Positions 1 through 8,916 of a stretch of DNA of 64,000 nt are shown here, in pieces. Origin of the DNA: Rheinheimera pacifica (lineage in GTDB: Bacteria > Pseudomonadota > Gammaproteobacteria > Enterobacterales > Alteromonadaceae). The position numbers and the translations under genes are program-made. How positions within the stretch are numbered: position 1 is the first letter of the stretch; each line of letters starts with the position of its first letter. The DNA is taken from NCBI RefSeq assembly GCF_024809855.1, contig NZ_JANUEM010000011.1:1-64000 (forward strand), read 5' to 3'. Below the pieces are notes generated by a model. It searched no databases. It was not told where the DNA came from and was given only the letters and a program-made list of their open reading frames with translations.

Positions 1-97
1 CCAGTGAGTAATCCCGCTGAGTTCGTTTATTACTTGTTTTCATTACACTCTCCAAAAAGAAGCTGGAAAGTGTCAACTTTATTTAGGACGGGTCACA
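1..97 (-). mobile_element. Left-edge fragment of a probable IS3-type insertion sequence (transposase N-terminus and terminal end)
   Basis: On the minus strand an ATG at 43 follows a GGAG ribosome site and reads MKTSNKRTQRDYSL before running off the window. This resembles the first residues of IS3-family OrfA proteins as I remember them. The element end probably lies near 97, where the minus strand reads TGTGACCCGTCC, a TG...CA type terminus just outside the rplT terminator. Only about 14 codons are visible, so the family call is tentative; another small gene downstream of rplT is possible. Confidence 0.45.
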
Positions 98-102
98 GAC
101 AT

Positions 103-132
103 AAAAAAAGCCACCTTGCGGTGGCTTTTTTA
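103..132 (-). terminator. Rho-independent terminator of the thrS-infC-rpmI-rplT operon
   Basis: A GCCACC/GGTGGC stem with a short loop is flanked by A and T runs, so on the minus strand it ends in a T tract. It lies 12 bp after the rplT stop codon. Confidence 0.9.
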
Positions 133-144
133 TTACGGCGTAAA

Positions 145-504
145 TTACGCTGCTAAGGCTTGTTTCGCTTTGCTCACTAAAGCAGTAAATGCTGCTTTAT
201 CGAATACTGCGATGTCAGCTAAAATCTTACGGTCGATTTCTACTGAGGCTTTTTTCAGGCCATCAATGAAACGGCTATAAGATAAACCATTCATGCGTGA
301 CGCTGCGTTGATACGCGCGATCCACAGTTGACGGAACTGACGCTTACGTTGACGACGGTCACGGTAAGCATATTGGCCGGCTTTAATAACGGCCTGGAAA
401 GCAACACGATAAACACGACTGCGGGCACCGTAGTAACCTTTGGCCTGGTTTAACACCTTCTTATGACGCGCGCGCGCCGTTACACCACGTTTTACTCTTG
501 GCAT
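145..504 (-). CDS. rplT: 50S ribosomal protein L20
   Basis: L20 is an early-assembling 23S rRNA binding protein of the large subunit. The 119-aa product has the usual family length and the typical very basic N-terminus ([16 protein letters not shown]) followed by the conserved YYGARSR and [21 protein letters not shown] stretches. It is the last gene of the operon, 17 bp after rpmI, and is followed directly by a terminator. In E. coli L20 represses translation of rpmI-rplT by binding the mRNA leader; similar control is likely but not shown here. Confidence 0.98.
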   Translation of the reverse strand: MPRVKRGVTARARHKKVLNQAKGYYGARSRVYRVAFQAVIKAGQYAYRDRRQRKRQFRQLWIARINAASRMNGLSYSRFIDGLKKASVEIDRKILADIAVFDKAAFTALVSKAKQALAA

Positions 505-521
505 GTCAGACTCCTAATTAA

Positions 522-719
522 TTATGCGTATGGCATGCAACGGACTAAGCCGGCAATGTCTACTTTAGCGACTAAGGTTTTTGGACCTAACTGACGCTTA
601 CGCTTAGAGGTCTTCTTCGTCAGGATGTGGCGAAGGTGTGATTGCTTACGTTTAAAGCTACCAGAAGCGGTTTTCTTGAAACGCTTCGCAGCACCTTTAT
701 TGGTTTTCATCTTTGGCAT
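522..719 (-). CDS. rpmI: 50S ribosomal protein L35
   Basis: The 65-aa protein starts [17 protein letters not shown] and is rich in Lys and Arg, as expected for L35, a small protein of the large ribosomal subunit. It sits between infC and rplT in the classical order. The 88-bp gap to infC is long for this operon and contains a strong hairpin (765-790), which may serve in L20 feedback control. The C-terminus (VRCMPYA) matches the family. Confidence 0.97.
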   Translation of the reverse strand: MPKMKTNKGAAKRFKKTASGSFKRKQSHLRHILTKKTSKRKRQLGPKTLVAKVDIAGLVRCMPYA

Positions 720-764
720 AGTTAAAAACTCGCATTGTTAAATTACAACGAATAATAAGGCGTC

Positions 765-790
765 AACCCTACACTTCGCAGTGCAGGGTT
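765..790 (-). promoter_or_regulatory. GNRA-capped hairpin between infC and rpmI
   Basis: On the minus strand AACCCTGCACT and AGTGTAGGGTT form an 11-bp stem (one G-U pair) closed by the tetraloop GCGA. There is no T tract, so it is not a simple terminator. Its place in the rpmI leader suggests an L20 autoregulatory site, an RNA-processing site or an attenuator. The structure is seen; the function is inferred. Confidence 0.6.
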
Positions 791-807
791 ACACTTGAAA
801 GCACCTA

Positions 808-1350
808 TTACTTCTTATTTGGGGCCAGCATCATGATCATCTGGCGACCTTCCACCCGTGAAGGGAAAGATTCACACAAGGCAATGTCTGATAAATCTTC
901 TTTAATCCGATTTAACATATCAATACCAATGTCAAGATGCGCCATTTCACGACCACGATAACGTAGCGTTACTTTAGCTTTGTCACCCTCTTCAATGAAG
1001 CGACGCAGGTTGCGTAGTTTTACCTGGTAATCGCCTTCATCAGTTCCAGGCCGGAATTTTATTTCCTTAATCTGGATCTGTTTTTGCTTCTTCTTCTGCT
1101 CTTTCAGAGCTTTACTCTTTTCAAACAGGAACTTACCGTAGTCCATCAACTTACATACTGGCGGTTCGGCAGTTGGGCTGATCTCAACTAAATCGGCACC
1201 ACTTTCTTCAGCCAAACGATTGGCTTCAGCAATACTTACTACACCCAGCTGCTCACCTTCCAAACCAATTAACCTTACCTCTGGCAGGTTAATTTCTTCG
1301 TTTATCCTGTTAGGACGGTTTGCAGGTAATGTTTTCTTTCCTACTTTAAT
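808..1350 (-). CDS. infC: Translation initiation factor IF-3 (AUU start codon)
   Basis: IF-3 binds the 30S subunit, prevents premature 50S joining and proofreads the initiator tRNA and start codon. The first ATG in frame lies at 1263, but homology to IF-3 continues upstream ([18 protein letters not shown] and onward) to an ATT at 1350-1348, preceded by GGAGGAA. This gives exactly 180 residues, the E. coli length, and the same rare AUU start, through which IF-3 represses its own synthesis. Conserved stretches such as [15 protein letters not shown] and [16 protein letters not shown] are visible. The gap to thrS is 41 bp. Confidence 0.96.
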   Translation of the reverse strand: MKVGKKTLPANRPNRINEEINLPEVRLIGLEGEQLGVVSIAEANRLAEESGADLVEISPTAEPPVCKLMDYGKFLFEKSKALKEQKKKQKQIQIKEIKFRPGTDEGDYQVKLRNLRRFIEEGDKAKVTLRYRGREMAHLDIGIDMLNRIKEDLSDIALCESFPSRVEGRQMIMMLAPNKK

Positions 1351-1391
1351 AGTATGTTCCTCCGAAAATTATTCTTATCGCTTAATCTGGC

Positions 1392-3302
1392 TTAAACCCG
1401 GTTTTTAATCTCTGTAGTCAGCTTCTCTACAAAAGCGTCAACAGACATTTTACCCAAGTCTTCTCCCTTGCGCGTTCTCAGTGCAATATCACCGGCTTCC
1501 ATTTCTTTATCACCAACGACAACAAGGTAAGGAATGCGCTTAAGCGTGTGCTCGCGAATTTTAAAGCCTATCTTCTCATTTCTCAAGTCACTTATGACTC
1601 TAATACCGTGAGATTTGAAAGTTTTTACCAAATTCTGTACATATTCGGCCTGATTATCGGTAATGTTCATCACCACCACCTGAGTTGGCGCCAACCAGGC
1701 AGGAAATAAACCGGCATATTCTTCAATTAAAATACCGATAAAACGCTCTATTGAACCCAAAATAGCGCGGTGGATCATTACCGGTGTTTGCTTTTCGCCA
1801 CTTTCAGCTACAAAAGTAGCACCCAAACGGCCTGGTAACGCAAAGTCTAACTGCACTGTACCGCACTGCCAGGCACGGCCTAAACAGTCGTGCAGGGTAA
1901 ATTCAATTTTCGGGCCGTAAAACGCGCCTTCGCCCGGCTGTAAATCGTAGGCAATATCATTGGCTTTTAACGCTTCACTTAAGCCCTGTTCGGCGCGGTC
2001 CCACATCTCGTCAGTACCAATACGCTGTGCCGGCCGCGTAGACAGTTTTACTGCCACGTTTTTAAAGCCAAAGGTGCTGTAGGTGTCGAACACCATCTGA
2101 ATACATTTGGTTACTTCAGCCTGTACCTGATCTTCCGTACAGAAGATATGCGCATCGTCCTGGGTAAAGCCGCGCACCCGCATTAAGCCGTGTAAACCAC
2201 CAGATGGCTCGTTACGGTGACAACAACCAAACTCAGCCATTCGCAGTGGTAAGTCACGGTACGACTTCAAGCCCTGGTTAAAAATTTGCACATGGCCCGG
2301 ACAGTTCATTGGCTTAATAGCATATTCGCGATGCTCTGACTGGGTAGTAAACATATTGTCGGCATACTTTTCCCAGTGGCCGGATTTCTCCCACAACACA
2401 CGGTCCATCATTAACGGGCCTTTTACTTCATCGTACTCGTATTCGCCCAGCTTCTCACGGACAAAGCTTTCCAACTCACGGAAAATAGTCCAGCCATCGT
2501 TGTGCCAAAACACCATGCCTGGTGCTTCTTCCTGCCAGTGAAACAAGCCAAGTGCCTTACCAATTTTGCGGTGGTCACGTTTTTCCGCTTCTTCTAACTG
2601 CAGTAAATACGCTGCCAGCTGCTTTTTATCAGCCCATGCGGTGCCGTATACGCGCTGCAGCATTTTGTTTTTCGAATCGCCACGCCAATAAGCACCGGCA
2701 ACTTTCATAATTTTAAAGTGTTGGCAAAAACGCATATTCGGTACATGCGGGCCACGGCACATATCAATATATTCTTCGTGGTGATACAAGCCGGGCTGAT
2801 CGTCTTTACTAACGTTTTGCTCAAGAATTTCCAGCTTGTAGCTCTCGCCACGGGCTTTAAAAGTATCTACCGCTTCCTGCCAGCTGACTTTTTTCTTAAT
2901 AACGTCATACTCGGTTTTCGCCAGTTCAAGCATACGCTGCTCCAGCCTGGCTAAATCGTCACTGCTAATTGGCTGGTCTAAATCAACGTCATAGTAAAAG
3001 CCGTTATCAATTACCGGACCAATGGCCATTTTTACGTTGGGCCACAGTTGCTTAATGGCATGGCCTAATAAGTGCGCACAGGAGTGGCGGATAATTTCCA
3101 GGCCTTCCTGATCTTTACTGGTAATAATGCTTAAGGTTGCATCGGCATTAATAGGGTCACAGGCATCAACTAACTGGCCATTTACCTTACCGGCAATAGT
3201 GGCTTTGGCTAAACCCGGGCCGATGTCTTTAGCGACATCCATAACTGAAACTGCATGATCAAAAGCGCGCTGGCTGCCATCTGGCAGAGTAATAACTGGC
3301 AT
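1392..3302 (-). CDS. thrS: Threonyl-tRNA synthetase
   Basis: This class II synthetase charges tRNA-Thr. The 636 residues (E. coli 642) begin with the TGS domain ([20 protein letters not shown]), followed by the editing domain with [10 protein letters not shown], the catalytic core with [10 protein letters not shown] (zinc Cys and His) and the C-terminal anticodon-binding domain. The ATG at 3302 has AAGGA 7 bp upstream. It is the first gene of the translation operon. In E. coli thrS is autoregulated through a tRNA-like operator in its leader; I did not find a convincing match here. Confidence 0.98.
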   Translation of the reverse strand: MPVITLPDGSQRAFDHAVSVMDVAKDIGPGLAKATIAGKVNGQLVDACDPINADATLSIITSKDQEGLEIIRHSCAHLLGHAIKQLWPNVKMAIGPVIDNGFYYDVDLDQPISSDDLARLEQRMLELAKTEYDVIKKKVSWQEAVDTFKARGESYKLEILEQNVSKDDQPGLYHHEEYIDMCRGPHVPNMRFCQHFKIMKVAGAYWRGDSKNKMLQRVYGTAWADKKQLAAYLLQLEEAEKRDHRKIGKALGLFHWQEEAPGMVFWHNDGWTIFRELESFVREKLGEYEYDEVKGPLMMDRVLWEKSGHWEKYADNMFTTQSEHREYAIKPMNCPGHVQIFNQGLKSYRDLPLRMAEFGCCHRNEPSGGLHGLMRVRGFTQDDAHIFCTEDQVQAEVTKCIQMVFDTYSTFGFKNVAVKLSTRPAQRIGTDEMWDRAEQGLSEALKANDIAYDLQPGEGAFYGPKIEFTLHDCLGRAWQCGTVQLDFALPGRLGATFVAESGEKQTPVMIHRAILGSIERFIGILIEEYAGLFPAWLAPTQVVVMNITDNQAEYVQNLVKTFKSHGIRVISDLRNEKIGFKIREHTLKRIPYLVVVGDKEMEAGDIALRTRKGEDLGKMSVDAFVEKLTTEIKNRV

Positions 3303-3564
3303 GATAAATCCTTATACAGTGGTGGCCCATACCAAGGGTCACATGTTAAATAACGTGGCTAAAGCCGCAGTGCAGCAAAGCAGTTAATGGCCTATACAAG
3401 AAGCCATCTGCTAAACCGGGCACGGCAGCCGGTAAAAAAGCAGCGCTATAGTAGCATCAGCCCGCTGGCTTGACCACAATGTGACAAACTTTAACCTAGG
3501 CAACTGCCGTGATTTTTTAGCGTTATCAGCCATACTTCACCTTAAGCGTTTACGGAGGCAACAT

Positions 3565-4425
3565 ATGTGGCAGGCAATTGCTGAGCATATAAACAGTGAG
3601 CTGGATATTGATTTTCAGATTGAACAAAAAAGCCAGTTAACAGGTGGCAGTATTAACCTGGCCTGGCATATCAGTGGCCAGGGGCAGCATTTTTTTGTCA
3701 AAATTAACCAGCGTGAACAACTGGAGCAATTTGAAACAGAAGCGCTTAGCTTACAAGCATTACAGCAAAGCCATAGCATTAGAGTGCCAAAACTGATTTG
3801 CTCTGGCCAAACCATCGATAAAGCTTTTCTGGTACTGGAGTATTTACCCCTGGGCAACGAAACAACACATGGCTGGCATGATCTGGCCCAGCAACTGGCG
3901 CAACTGCATAAGCAACATGATCAGGCAATGTATGGTTTTGATTGGGACAATATGCTTGGCAGCACGCCTCAGCCAAACAAATGGCAGGCAAACTGGAGTA
4001 GTTTTTTTTCTGAACAACGGTTGGGTTGGATCTTACAGTTGCTACTGGAACAAGGCTTTGGTTTTGGCAATATCGACCAGTTGGTAGAGCAATGCCGGCA
4101 ACGCTTGCATCATCATCAACCGGCGCCAAGTTTGCTGCATGGCGATTTATGGCGCGGTAATGTCGGCTTTACCGGTGATACCGCAGCAGTATTTGACCCG
4201 GCCTGCTATTTTGGTGACAGAGAAACGGATCTGGCCTACAGCACTATGTTTGGCCGTTTTCCGGAAGATTTTTACCAACATTACCAGCAGTATTATCCGC
4301 TGGATGATGCTTACAGTGATCGTAAAGACCTTTATAATCTGTATCATATACTTAACCATGCTTATTTGTTTCGGGGTGCATATCTGGTTCAGGCACAAGA
4401 GATGATTAAGCAGCTATTTCATTAA
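3565..4425 (+). CDS. Fructosamine/ketosamine-3-kinase family protein (YniA-like)
   Basis: The family phosphorylates ketosamines on glycated proteins and amines, leading to deglycation. The 286-aa protein shows the aminoglycoside-phosphotransferase-like fold: an N-terminal Gly-rich segment (LTGGSINLAWHI), the Lys strand (FFVKIN), the hinge EYLPL, the catalytic loop LLHGDLWRGNVG and the metal-binding FDPACYFGDRETDLA. An earlier in-frame start exists, but ATG 3565 is chosen because CGGAGG lies 8 bp upstream and the family begins here (MWQAIAEHI). It is transcribed divergently from thrS, as yniA-like genes often are near the translation operon. Confidence 0.88.
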   Translation: MWQAIAEHINSELDIDFQIEQKSQLTGGSINLAWHISGQGQHFFVKINQREQLEQFETEALSLQALQQSHSIRVPKLICSGQTIDKAFLVLEYLPLGNETTHGWHDLAQQLAQLHKQHDQAMYGFDWDNMLGSTPQPNKWQANWSSFFSEQRLGWILQLLLEQGFGFGNIDQLVEQCRQRLHHHQPAPSLLHGDLWRGNVGFTGDTAAVFDPACYFGDRETDLAYSTMFGRFPEDFYQHYQQYYPLDDAYSDRKDLYNLYHILNHAYLFRGAYLVQAQEMIKQLFH

Positions 4426-4485
4426 ACTTATTGCGACAGGATGTTTTACACCCCCAGCAGTACCTGACTTTACGGAAAGCGAGTT

Positions 4486-5247
4486 ATGCAAATTGCCCAG
4501 CAACCCGTGGCACTGATCACAGGCAGCGCCAAACGGCTTGGCCGGAAAATGATTGAAACCCTGCACGCTAATGATTACCGCGTAATAATACACTGCAATC
4601 GCTCACGCCCGGACGCTGATGCGCTGGCACTGCAACTAAACCAACAACGCCCTGCAAGCGCCGCCGTGTTACAGGCTGACTTATTGCAGGAAGCCAGCTG
4701 GCCGGAATTGGCAAAACAGGCTGTCGCTTGTTTTGGCCGGCTGGATGTGCTGGTAAACAACGCATCCGGCTTTTACCCTACCCCGGTAGCCACGGCTAAT
4801 ACAGCCCAATGGCAGGATTTATTTGGCTCTAATGTTAAAGCGCCATTTTTTCTAAGCCAGGCACTGGCCCCTGAACTGGCACGTAATAACGGTGCTATTG
4901 TTAATATGGTTGACATTCATGCAGGCAAACCTTTGGCAGAGCACAGTATTTACTGTATGGCAAAGGCTGCATTGTTAATGATGACAAAATCACTGGCGCT
5001 GGAACTGGCGCCGGCTGTAAGAGTCAACGGTATAGCGCCCGGTGCAATTTTATGGCCCGGTGAACAATCGGTTGCGTTAAAACAGCAAGACAAAGACGCC
5101 ATACTGGCACAAATTCCGTTACAGCAGTTGGGCACTGCCACTGATATTGCTCAAACGCTGTTATTTTTGCTAAAAGCACCTTATATCACCGGGCATATTA
5201 TTACGGTGGACGGAGGTCGCAGTTTAAGTAGTGCCCATAAAGCCTGA
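4486..5247 (+). CDS. Pteridine reductase, short-chain dehydrogenase (FolM-like)
   Basis: This is a short-chain dehydrogenase/reductase of 253 aa with the NAD(P)-binding motif TGSAKRLG near residue 12, the NNASGFYP segment, the catalytic Y-x3-K (YCMAK near residue 158) and the C-terminal GHIITVDGG. TGSAKRLG with a basic residue is typical of pteridine or dihydromonapterin reductases (FolM, PTR1), which use NADPH to make reduced pterins. The surrounding riboflavin synthase gene fits a cofactor context. Substrate choice among pterins cannot be decided from sequence alone. Confidence 0.85.
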   Translation: MQIAQQPVALITGSAKRLGRKMIETLHANDYRVIIHCNRSRPDADALALQLNQQRPASAAVLQADLLQEASWPELAKQAVACFGRLDVLVNNASGFYPTPVATANTAQWQDLFGSNVKAPFFLSQALAPELARNNGAIVNMVDIHAGKPLAEHSIYCMAKAALLMMTKSLALELAPAVRVNGIAPGAILWPGEQSVALKQQDKDAILAQIPLQQLGTATDIAQTLLFLLKAPYITGHIITVDGGRSLSSAHKA

Positions 5248-5282
5248 CACTTAGCAGGCTAAACCGGCTGGAGGAAATCATC

Positions 5283-5483
5283 ATGAGCTTATTGCAAAAA
5301 ACAATAGAATGCCCGTTTTGTGGCCATCCAATGCATTTAAGTGTAGAAGTTACCGACGAAGATCAGGATTACACCGAAGATTGCAGTAACTGCTGCAACC
5401 CTATTCATATCAGGGTACATAAAGACGAGCTGCACCACAGTGTGCAGCTATTTATTGATGCCGATGATGAGCAGTATTACTAA
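5283..5483 (+). CDS. CPXCG-motif cysteine-rich zinc-ribbon protein
   Basis: A 66-aa acidic protein with CPFCG (Cys10, Cys13) and a second cysteine cluster CSNCC (Cys34, 37, 38), matching the small CPXCG family of likely zinc-binding proteins with no known function. GGAGG lies 6 bp before the ATG. It follows the pteridine reductase by 35 bp, so the two are probably cotranscribed. Its last 4 bases overlap the end of ribE, which runs in the opposite direction. Confidence 0.85.
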   Translation: MSLLQKTIECPFCGHPMHLSVEVTDEDQDYTEDCSNCCNPIHIRVHKDELHHSVQLFIDADDEQYY

Positions 5484-6109
5484 ATAACCGGTACAGCAAA
5501 ACGCTCAGCCATAATGCGCTCTACCGTTTGCACTATGATTTGGGTTTGTTGATCCAGCTCGATATTCAGCATATCGCCCGGCTGCTTTTGTCCTAAGGTG
5601 GTAATGCTGAGTGTTTCGGGTATCAGATACAAACTAAAGCCATCAGCATAGGTTTCACCTACTGTTAAACTACACCCTTCCACCGCGATAAAGCCTTTGT
5701 TCAGAATATAACGCATATATTCCGCTGCCAGCGTCAGGCGCATTGCACAATTATTGGCGCTTTTATCCAGTGCCGTTATTGTTGCCGTGGTTTGTATATG
5801 GCCCGAGACAATATGGCCGCCTATTTCACTGCCAAAGCTTAACGAACGCTCAAAATTAACCCTATCACCCACGCTTAGCTGACCTAAATTGGTTTTGCTT
5901 AAGGTTTCTGCTATCACATCAAAACTCACCCAGCCGGCCGCGCTATCAAAATCTGTTACCGTTAAACAGACACCATTAATAGCTATACTGGCACCACGAC
6001 TTAAGTTTTGCAGGTACTCAGGCCCTGGCTGTATGATTAACTGGCGAAATGCTGTTGCGTCCCGAACTGCAGTTAACTGCGCTTTTGTTTGAACTATTCC
6101 GGTAAACAT
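5480..6109 (-). CDS. ribE: Riboflavin synthase, alpha chain
   Basis: The enzyme converts two 6,7-dimethyl-8-ribityllumazine molecules to riboflavin. The 209 residues contain the two tandem lumazine-binding barrels: the first begins MFTGIVQTKAQL with INGVCLTV, the second has IGGHIVSGHI, VEGCSLTV and IPETLSITTLG. Length and motifs fit the family. The gene is monocistronic here and divergent from norM with only 59 bp between them. No FMN riboswitch is visible upstream. Confidence 0.96.
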   Translation of the reverse strand: MFTGIVQTKAQLTAVRDATAFRQLIIQPGPEYLQNLSRGASIAINGVCLTVTDFDSAAGWVSFDVIAETLSKTNLGQLSVGDRVNFERSLSFGSEIGGHIVSGHIQTTATITALDKSANNCAMRLTLAAEYMRYILNKGFIAVEGCSLTVGETYADGFSLYLIPETLSITTLGQKQPGDMLNIELDQQTQIIVQTVERIMAERFAVPVI

Positions 6110-6168
6110 AAGCCCTCATTTATGCTACATTGCGCGCCATTGCACGCTGCTGATACAACAAACTTAAT

Positions 6169-7527
6169 ATGTTACCTTTTTCCCGCTTCGAAGCCAGAAC
6201 CATACTAAAACTTTCCGGCCCTATAGTGCTGGCACAGCTCACACAAACCTTAATGTACTTTGTCGATACCGTTATGGCCGGCCGTTACAGCGCGGTTGAT
6301 ATGGCGGCAATAGCCGTAGCGTCCGGTTTATGGTTCCCGGTAGTTATGACGATGCAAGGCCTGTTGCTTGCACTCACCCCGATAGTGGCGCAGTACTATG
6401 GCAGTAAACAAACTAAACCGGTTACTCACTTTACTGTGCAGGCAATGTATCTGGCTATGGCGTTAGCAACTGCTCTGTTTGTTGTAATGCTATATGTGCA
6501 TGTGCCGGTTGACCTGTTAAATATGGATCAAACCCTGCGGCAAAAATCGCTGGATTATCTGTATTACGTTAGCTTTGGCTTATTCCCTGCTGCAGGCTAT
6601 ATGGTGCTGCGCAGTATGTTTGAAGGTATCGGTAATACCAAAGCCAGCATGTGGATCAGCTTTGTTGGTATTTTGGTGAATATTCCGGCCAACTATGTAT
6701 TTATTTACGGCAAGCTGGGCATGCCGGCGCTGGGCGGCGCCGGGTGTGGTATCGCCACCGCGTTGGTGTTTTTTGCTATGTTTATCGCCATTTTAATTTA
6801 CGGCTGGTTTAGCAGTACCACCAGGCGTTACCGGCTACACCCTAAAAGCTACCGCATTAATGTCAAAGATATCTGGCAAATTGTCTGTATCGGTACGCCT
6901 ATCGCCTTTTCCATCTTCTTTGAAGTGACCTTATTCGCCTGTATCCCACTGGCAATTGTACATCTTGGCCCTATTATGGTTGCCGGGCATCAAATTGCAC
7001 AAAACTACAGTGGTATCGTATTTATGCTGCCGTTATCGCTCGGTATGGCCACCACTATCCGTGTTGGCCATCTTGTAGGCCAGCAGAGCATTATGGAGCT
7101 GAAAAAGGCCGTATCTACTGCCATCATACTGGCGGTGCTGATGTCACTGGTTATTGCCAGCCTGACATTTATCCTGAAAAATAGTATTGCGGCTCTGTAC
7201 TCACCCGATCCTACTGTTATTGCGCTTGCTGCATCGTTGTTAATTCTGGCCTGCTTTTATCAGGTATCAGACGCCATTCAGGTAGTATCAGCCTGTGCAT
7301 TACGCGGTATGAAAGTCACCAAACCGGTATTTTTTATCACCCTTATTGCTTACTGGCCAATCGGCTTTGGCCTGGGTGCCGTACTGGGATTAACAAACTG
7401 GCTGGTACCGGCAATGGGCGCGCATGGTTTCTGGATCGGTATCATAGTTGGTTTAAGCGTTGCAGCGGTGCTACTGGCTATGATCTTAAAACGCACTTTA
7501 CTTAAATTTGAACAACAAGCAGGTTAA
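6169..7527 (+). CDS. norM: MATE-family multidrug/cation antiporter (NorM-like)
   Basis: MATE proteins export cationic drugs in exchange for Na+ or H+ across the inner membrane. The 452 residues form about 12 hydrophobic helices with the family motifs GPIVLAQL near the start, DTVMAGRYSAVDMAAIA, GMPALGGAGCGIAT and GHQIAQNYSG. The gene is full length, but its last 499 bases (7029-7527) recur at 9674-10172. The two copies have many, mostly synonymous, differences in the first roughly 210 bases and are almost identical afterwards. This suggests that the 3' half was exchanged or converted when the downstream insertion arrived. Confidence 0.92.
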   Translation: MLPFSRFEARTILKLSGPIVLAQLTQTLMYFVDTVMAGRYSAVDMAAIAVASGLWFPVVMTMQGLLLALTPIVAQYYGSKQTKPVTHFTVQAMYLAMALATALFVVMLYVHVPVDLLNMDQTLRQKSLDYLYYVSFGLFPAAGYMVLRSMFEGIGNTKASMWISFVGILVNIPANYVFIYGKLGMPALGGAGCGIATALVFFAMFIAILIYGWFSSTTRRYRLHPKSYRINVKDIWQIVCIGTPIAFSIFFEVTLFACIPLAIVHLGPIMVAGHQIAQNYSGIVFMLPLSLGMATTIRVGHLVGQQSIMELKKAVSTAIILAVLMSLVIASLTFILKNSIAALYSPDPTVIALAASLLILACFYQVSDAIQVVSACALRGMKVTKPVFFITLIAYWPIGFGLGAVLGLTNWLVPAMGAHGFWIGIIVGLSVAAVLLAMILKRTLLKFEQQAG

Positions 7528-7573
7528 AATGTGAGGCCGTTTAGAAGAGCACGATACGACATCTTGACGGTCA

Positions 7574-8013
7574 GCAGGACTTAGTGAATTAAGGAAAGCG
7601 GTTAGTACAGCAATCATTCTCGGTATCGTGATATCTGCCATAACCGCAACGCTCACATTTCTCTTAAGAGAGCAGATCGCATCGCTGTACACAGGTAATG
7701 CCGAAGTCATTGCACTAGCATCTTCATTGCTGCTGTTAGCTTGTATTTATCAGGTTACAGATTCAGTACAGGTAATTTGTGCGTCAATTCTGCGGGGTAT
7801 GAAAATCACCAAGCCCACCTTCTTTATCACCTTTATAGCCTATTGGCCTATTGGCCTGTTGGCTTTGGCTTGGGGTATGTGCTAGGTTTAACAAATTGGA
7901 TTGTACCCGCTATGGGTGTTCATGGATTTTGGATTGGTATTATTTTTGGATTAACAGTTGCTGCGATATTACTTTCGATTGTTTTGAGAAACGAGCTCAA
8001 AAATATACATTAA
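7574..8013 (+). pseudogene. Decayed 3' end of a divergent norM homologue
   Basis: Translation from about 7592 gives ELRKAVSTAIILGI and then a continuous match to the last 140 residues of the NorM protein next door ([40 protein letters not shown]), clearly related but well diverged. The reading frame breaks near 7860, where the match moves from one frame to another (WPIG to GFGLGYVLG). There is no start codon or 5' part. The divergence means it came from another lineage rather than from a local duplication. Confidence 0.88.
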
Positions 8014-8115
8014 AAAAGCTAAAAATAATCACAAAAAAATAGAGCTATAAGAGATTTATACATGGATAAATTTTAAAAAATAAAAATTCAAAACAAAAAA
8101 ATAAAACTAAGAACA

Positions 8116-8901
8116 ATGAAAAAAAATGAAATAGAGGCTTCAGACTCTACCATAACCACAAGATTTTTTCTTTTATCAAGTGCAGTAAACGAAATAATTG
8201 ATCTTGAAGAAAAAATTTCAAATGAATTCAGACATTCCAAACAGCAATTCACTAGTAGAGCAGAGTATTTTTCGTTTTGGTTGCGATGCCAATCCTTTTT
8301 TGTTACAGCAAAATCACTTACAGATTGCACGAATCTAAACGAATTATATAACAAAAAATCAGATGCAGACTGGCGTTTTGGAATTAAAGCAATACGGCAT
8401 TTCTTCGCCCATGAGATAGAGATAATTAACTCTCTACATCGTGCAGTAACTTTCATAACTGAAGAGAAAAGATCTATATCACTCACTGGTTTTGTTGTAA
8501 GCAGTGAAGATATGTTTAAAATACTCCAAAAATGCAATAGAAATATCTTAATAAGCGACTTTAAGAAGTTAAAGGAAAAGAAAAAGTTAAATTTCAAAAT
8601 AATGCGCAACAAATTAAAAAAGGTCAAAGAGAAAAACTTATCTATAGTTAACAAAATCGTTAGCAGGCCAAACCCAAAAGTCATCTTAATCAGCGATATA
8701 ATAACAAGCCACTACCTCTTGATTAAAAAAATAATCGACGAAACAAGAAACATATCGAAAACAAATTCAAATTCCAACACAGTAAAAAATAAAAACAAAG
8801 CCATCAATAAAGAAATAACTTATATAGAGAATATTGAAAAAATAGTTAATCAAGCCATTAACTACAGAAATAAAAATTGCAATTGGACTGACACCATCTA
8901 A
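8116..8901 (+). CDS. Uncharacterised protein with a HEPN-like R-x4-H motif
   Basis: A 261-aa soluble protein with no recognised full-length family. The N-terminal half is helical in appearance and holds IRHFFAHE (Arg94, His95, His99), which fits the R-polar-x3-H pattern of HEPN-type ribonucleases found in many toxin and antiphage systems. The C-terminal half is very Lys/Asn-rich (KLKEKKKLNFKI and similar), probably coiled or RNA-binding. The gene lies in foreign AT-rich DNA, 15 bp before a small exported protein, so the two are probably one unit. A long antisense frame (8088-8684) is a shadow. The gene is likely real; the HEPN assignment is inference from one motif. Confidence 0.6.
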   Translation: MKKNEIEASDSTITTRFFLLSSAVNEIIDLEEKISNEFRHSKQQFTSRAEYFSFWLRCQSFFVTAKSLTDCTNLNELYNKKSDADWRFGIKAIRHFFAHEIEIINSLHRAVTFITEEKRSISLTGFVVSSEDMFKILQKCNRNILISDFKKLKEKKKLNFKIMRNKLKKVKEKNLSIVNKIVSRPNPKVILISDIITSHYLLIKKIIDETRNISKTNSNSNTVKNKNKAINKEITYIENIEKIVNQAINYRNKNCNWTDTI

Positions 8902-8916
8902 ATTAAGGAAATTATT

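Noticed and set aside
8088-8684. 198-aa frame on the minus strand opposite the HEPN-like gene
   Set aside because: It is a Phe/Leu-rich shadow of Lys/Asn-rich AT coding DNA, without ribosome site.
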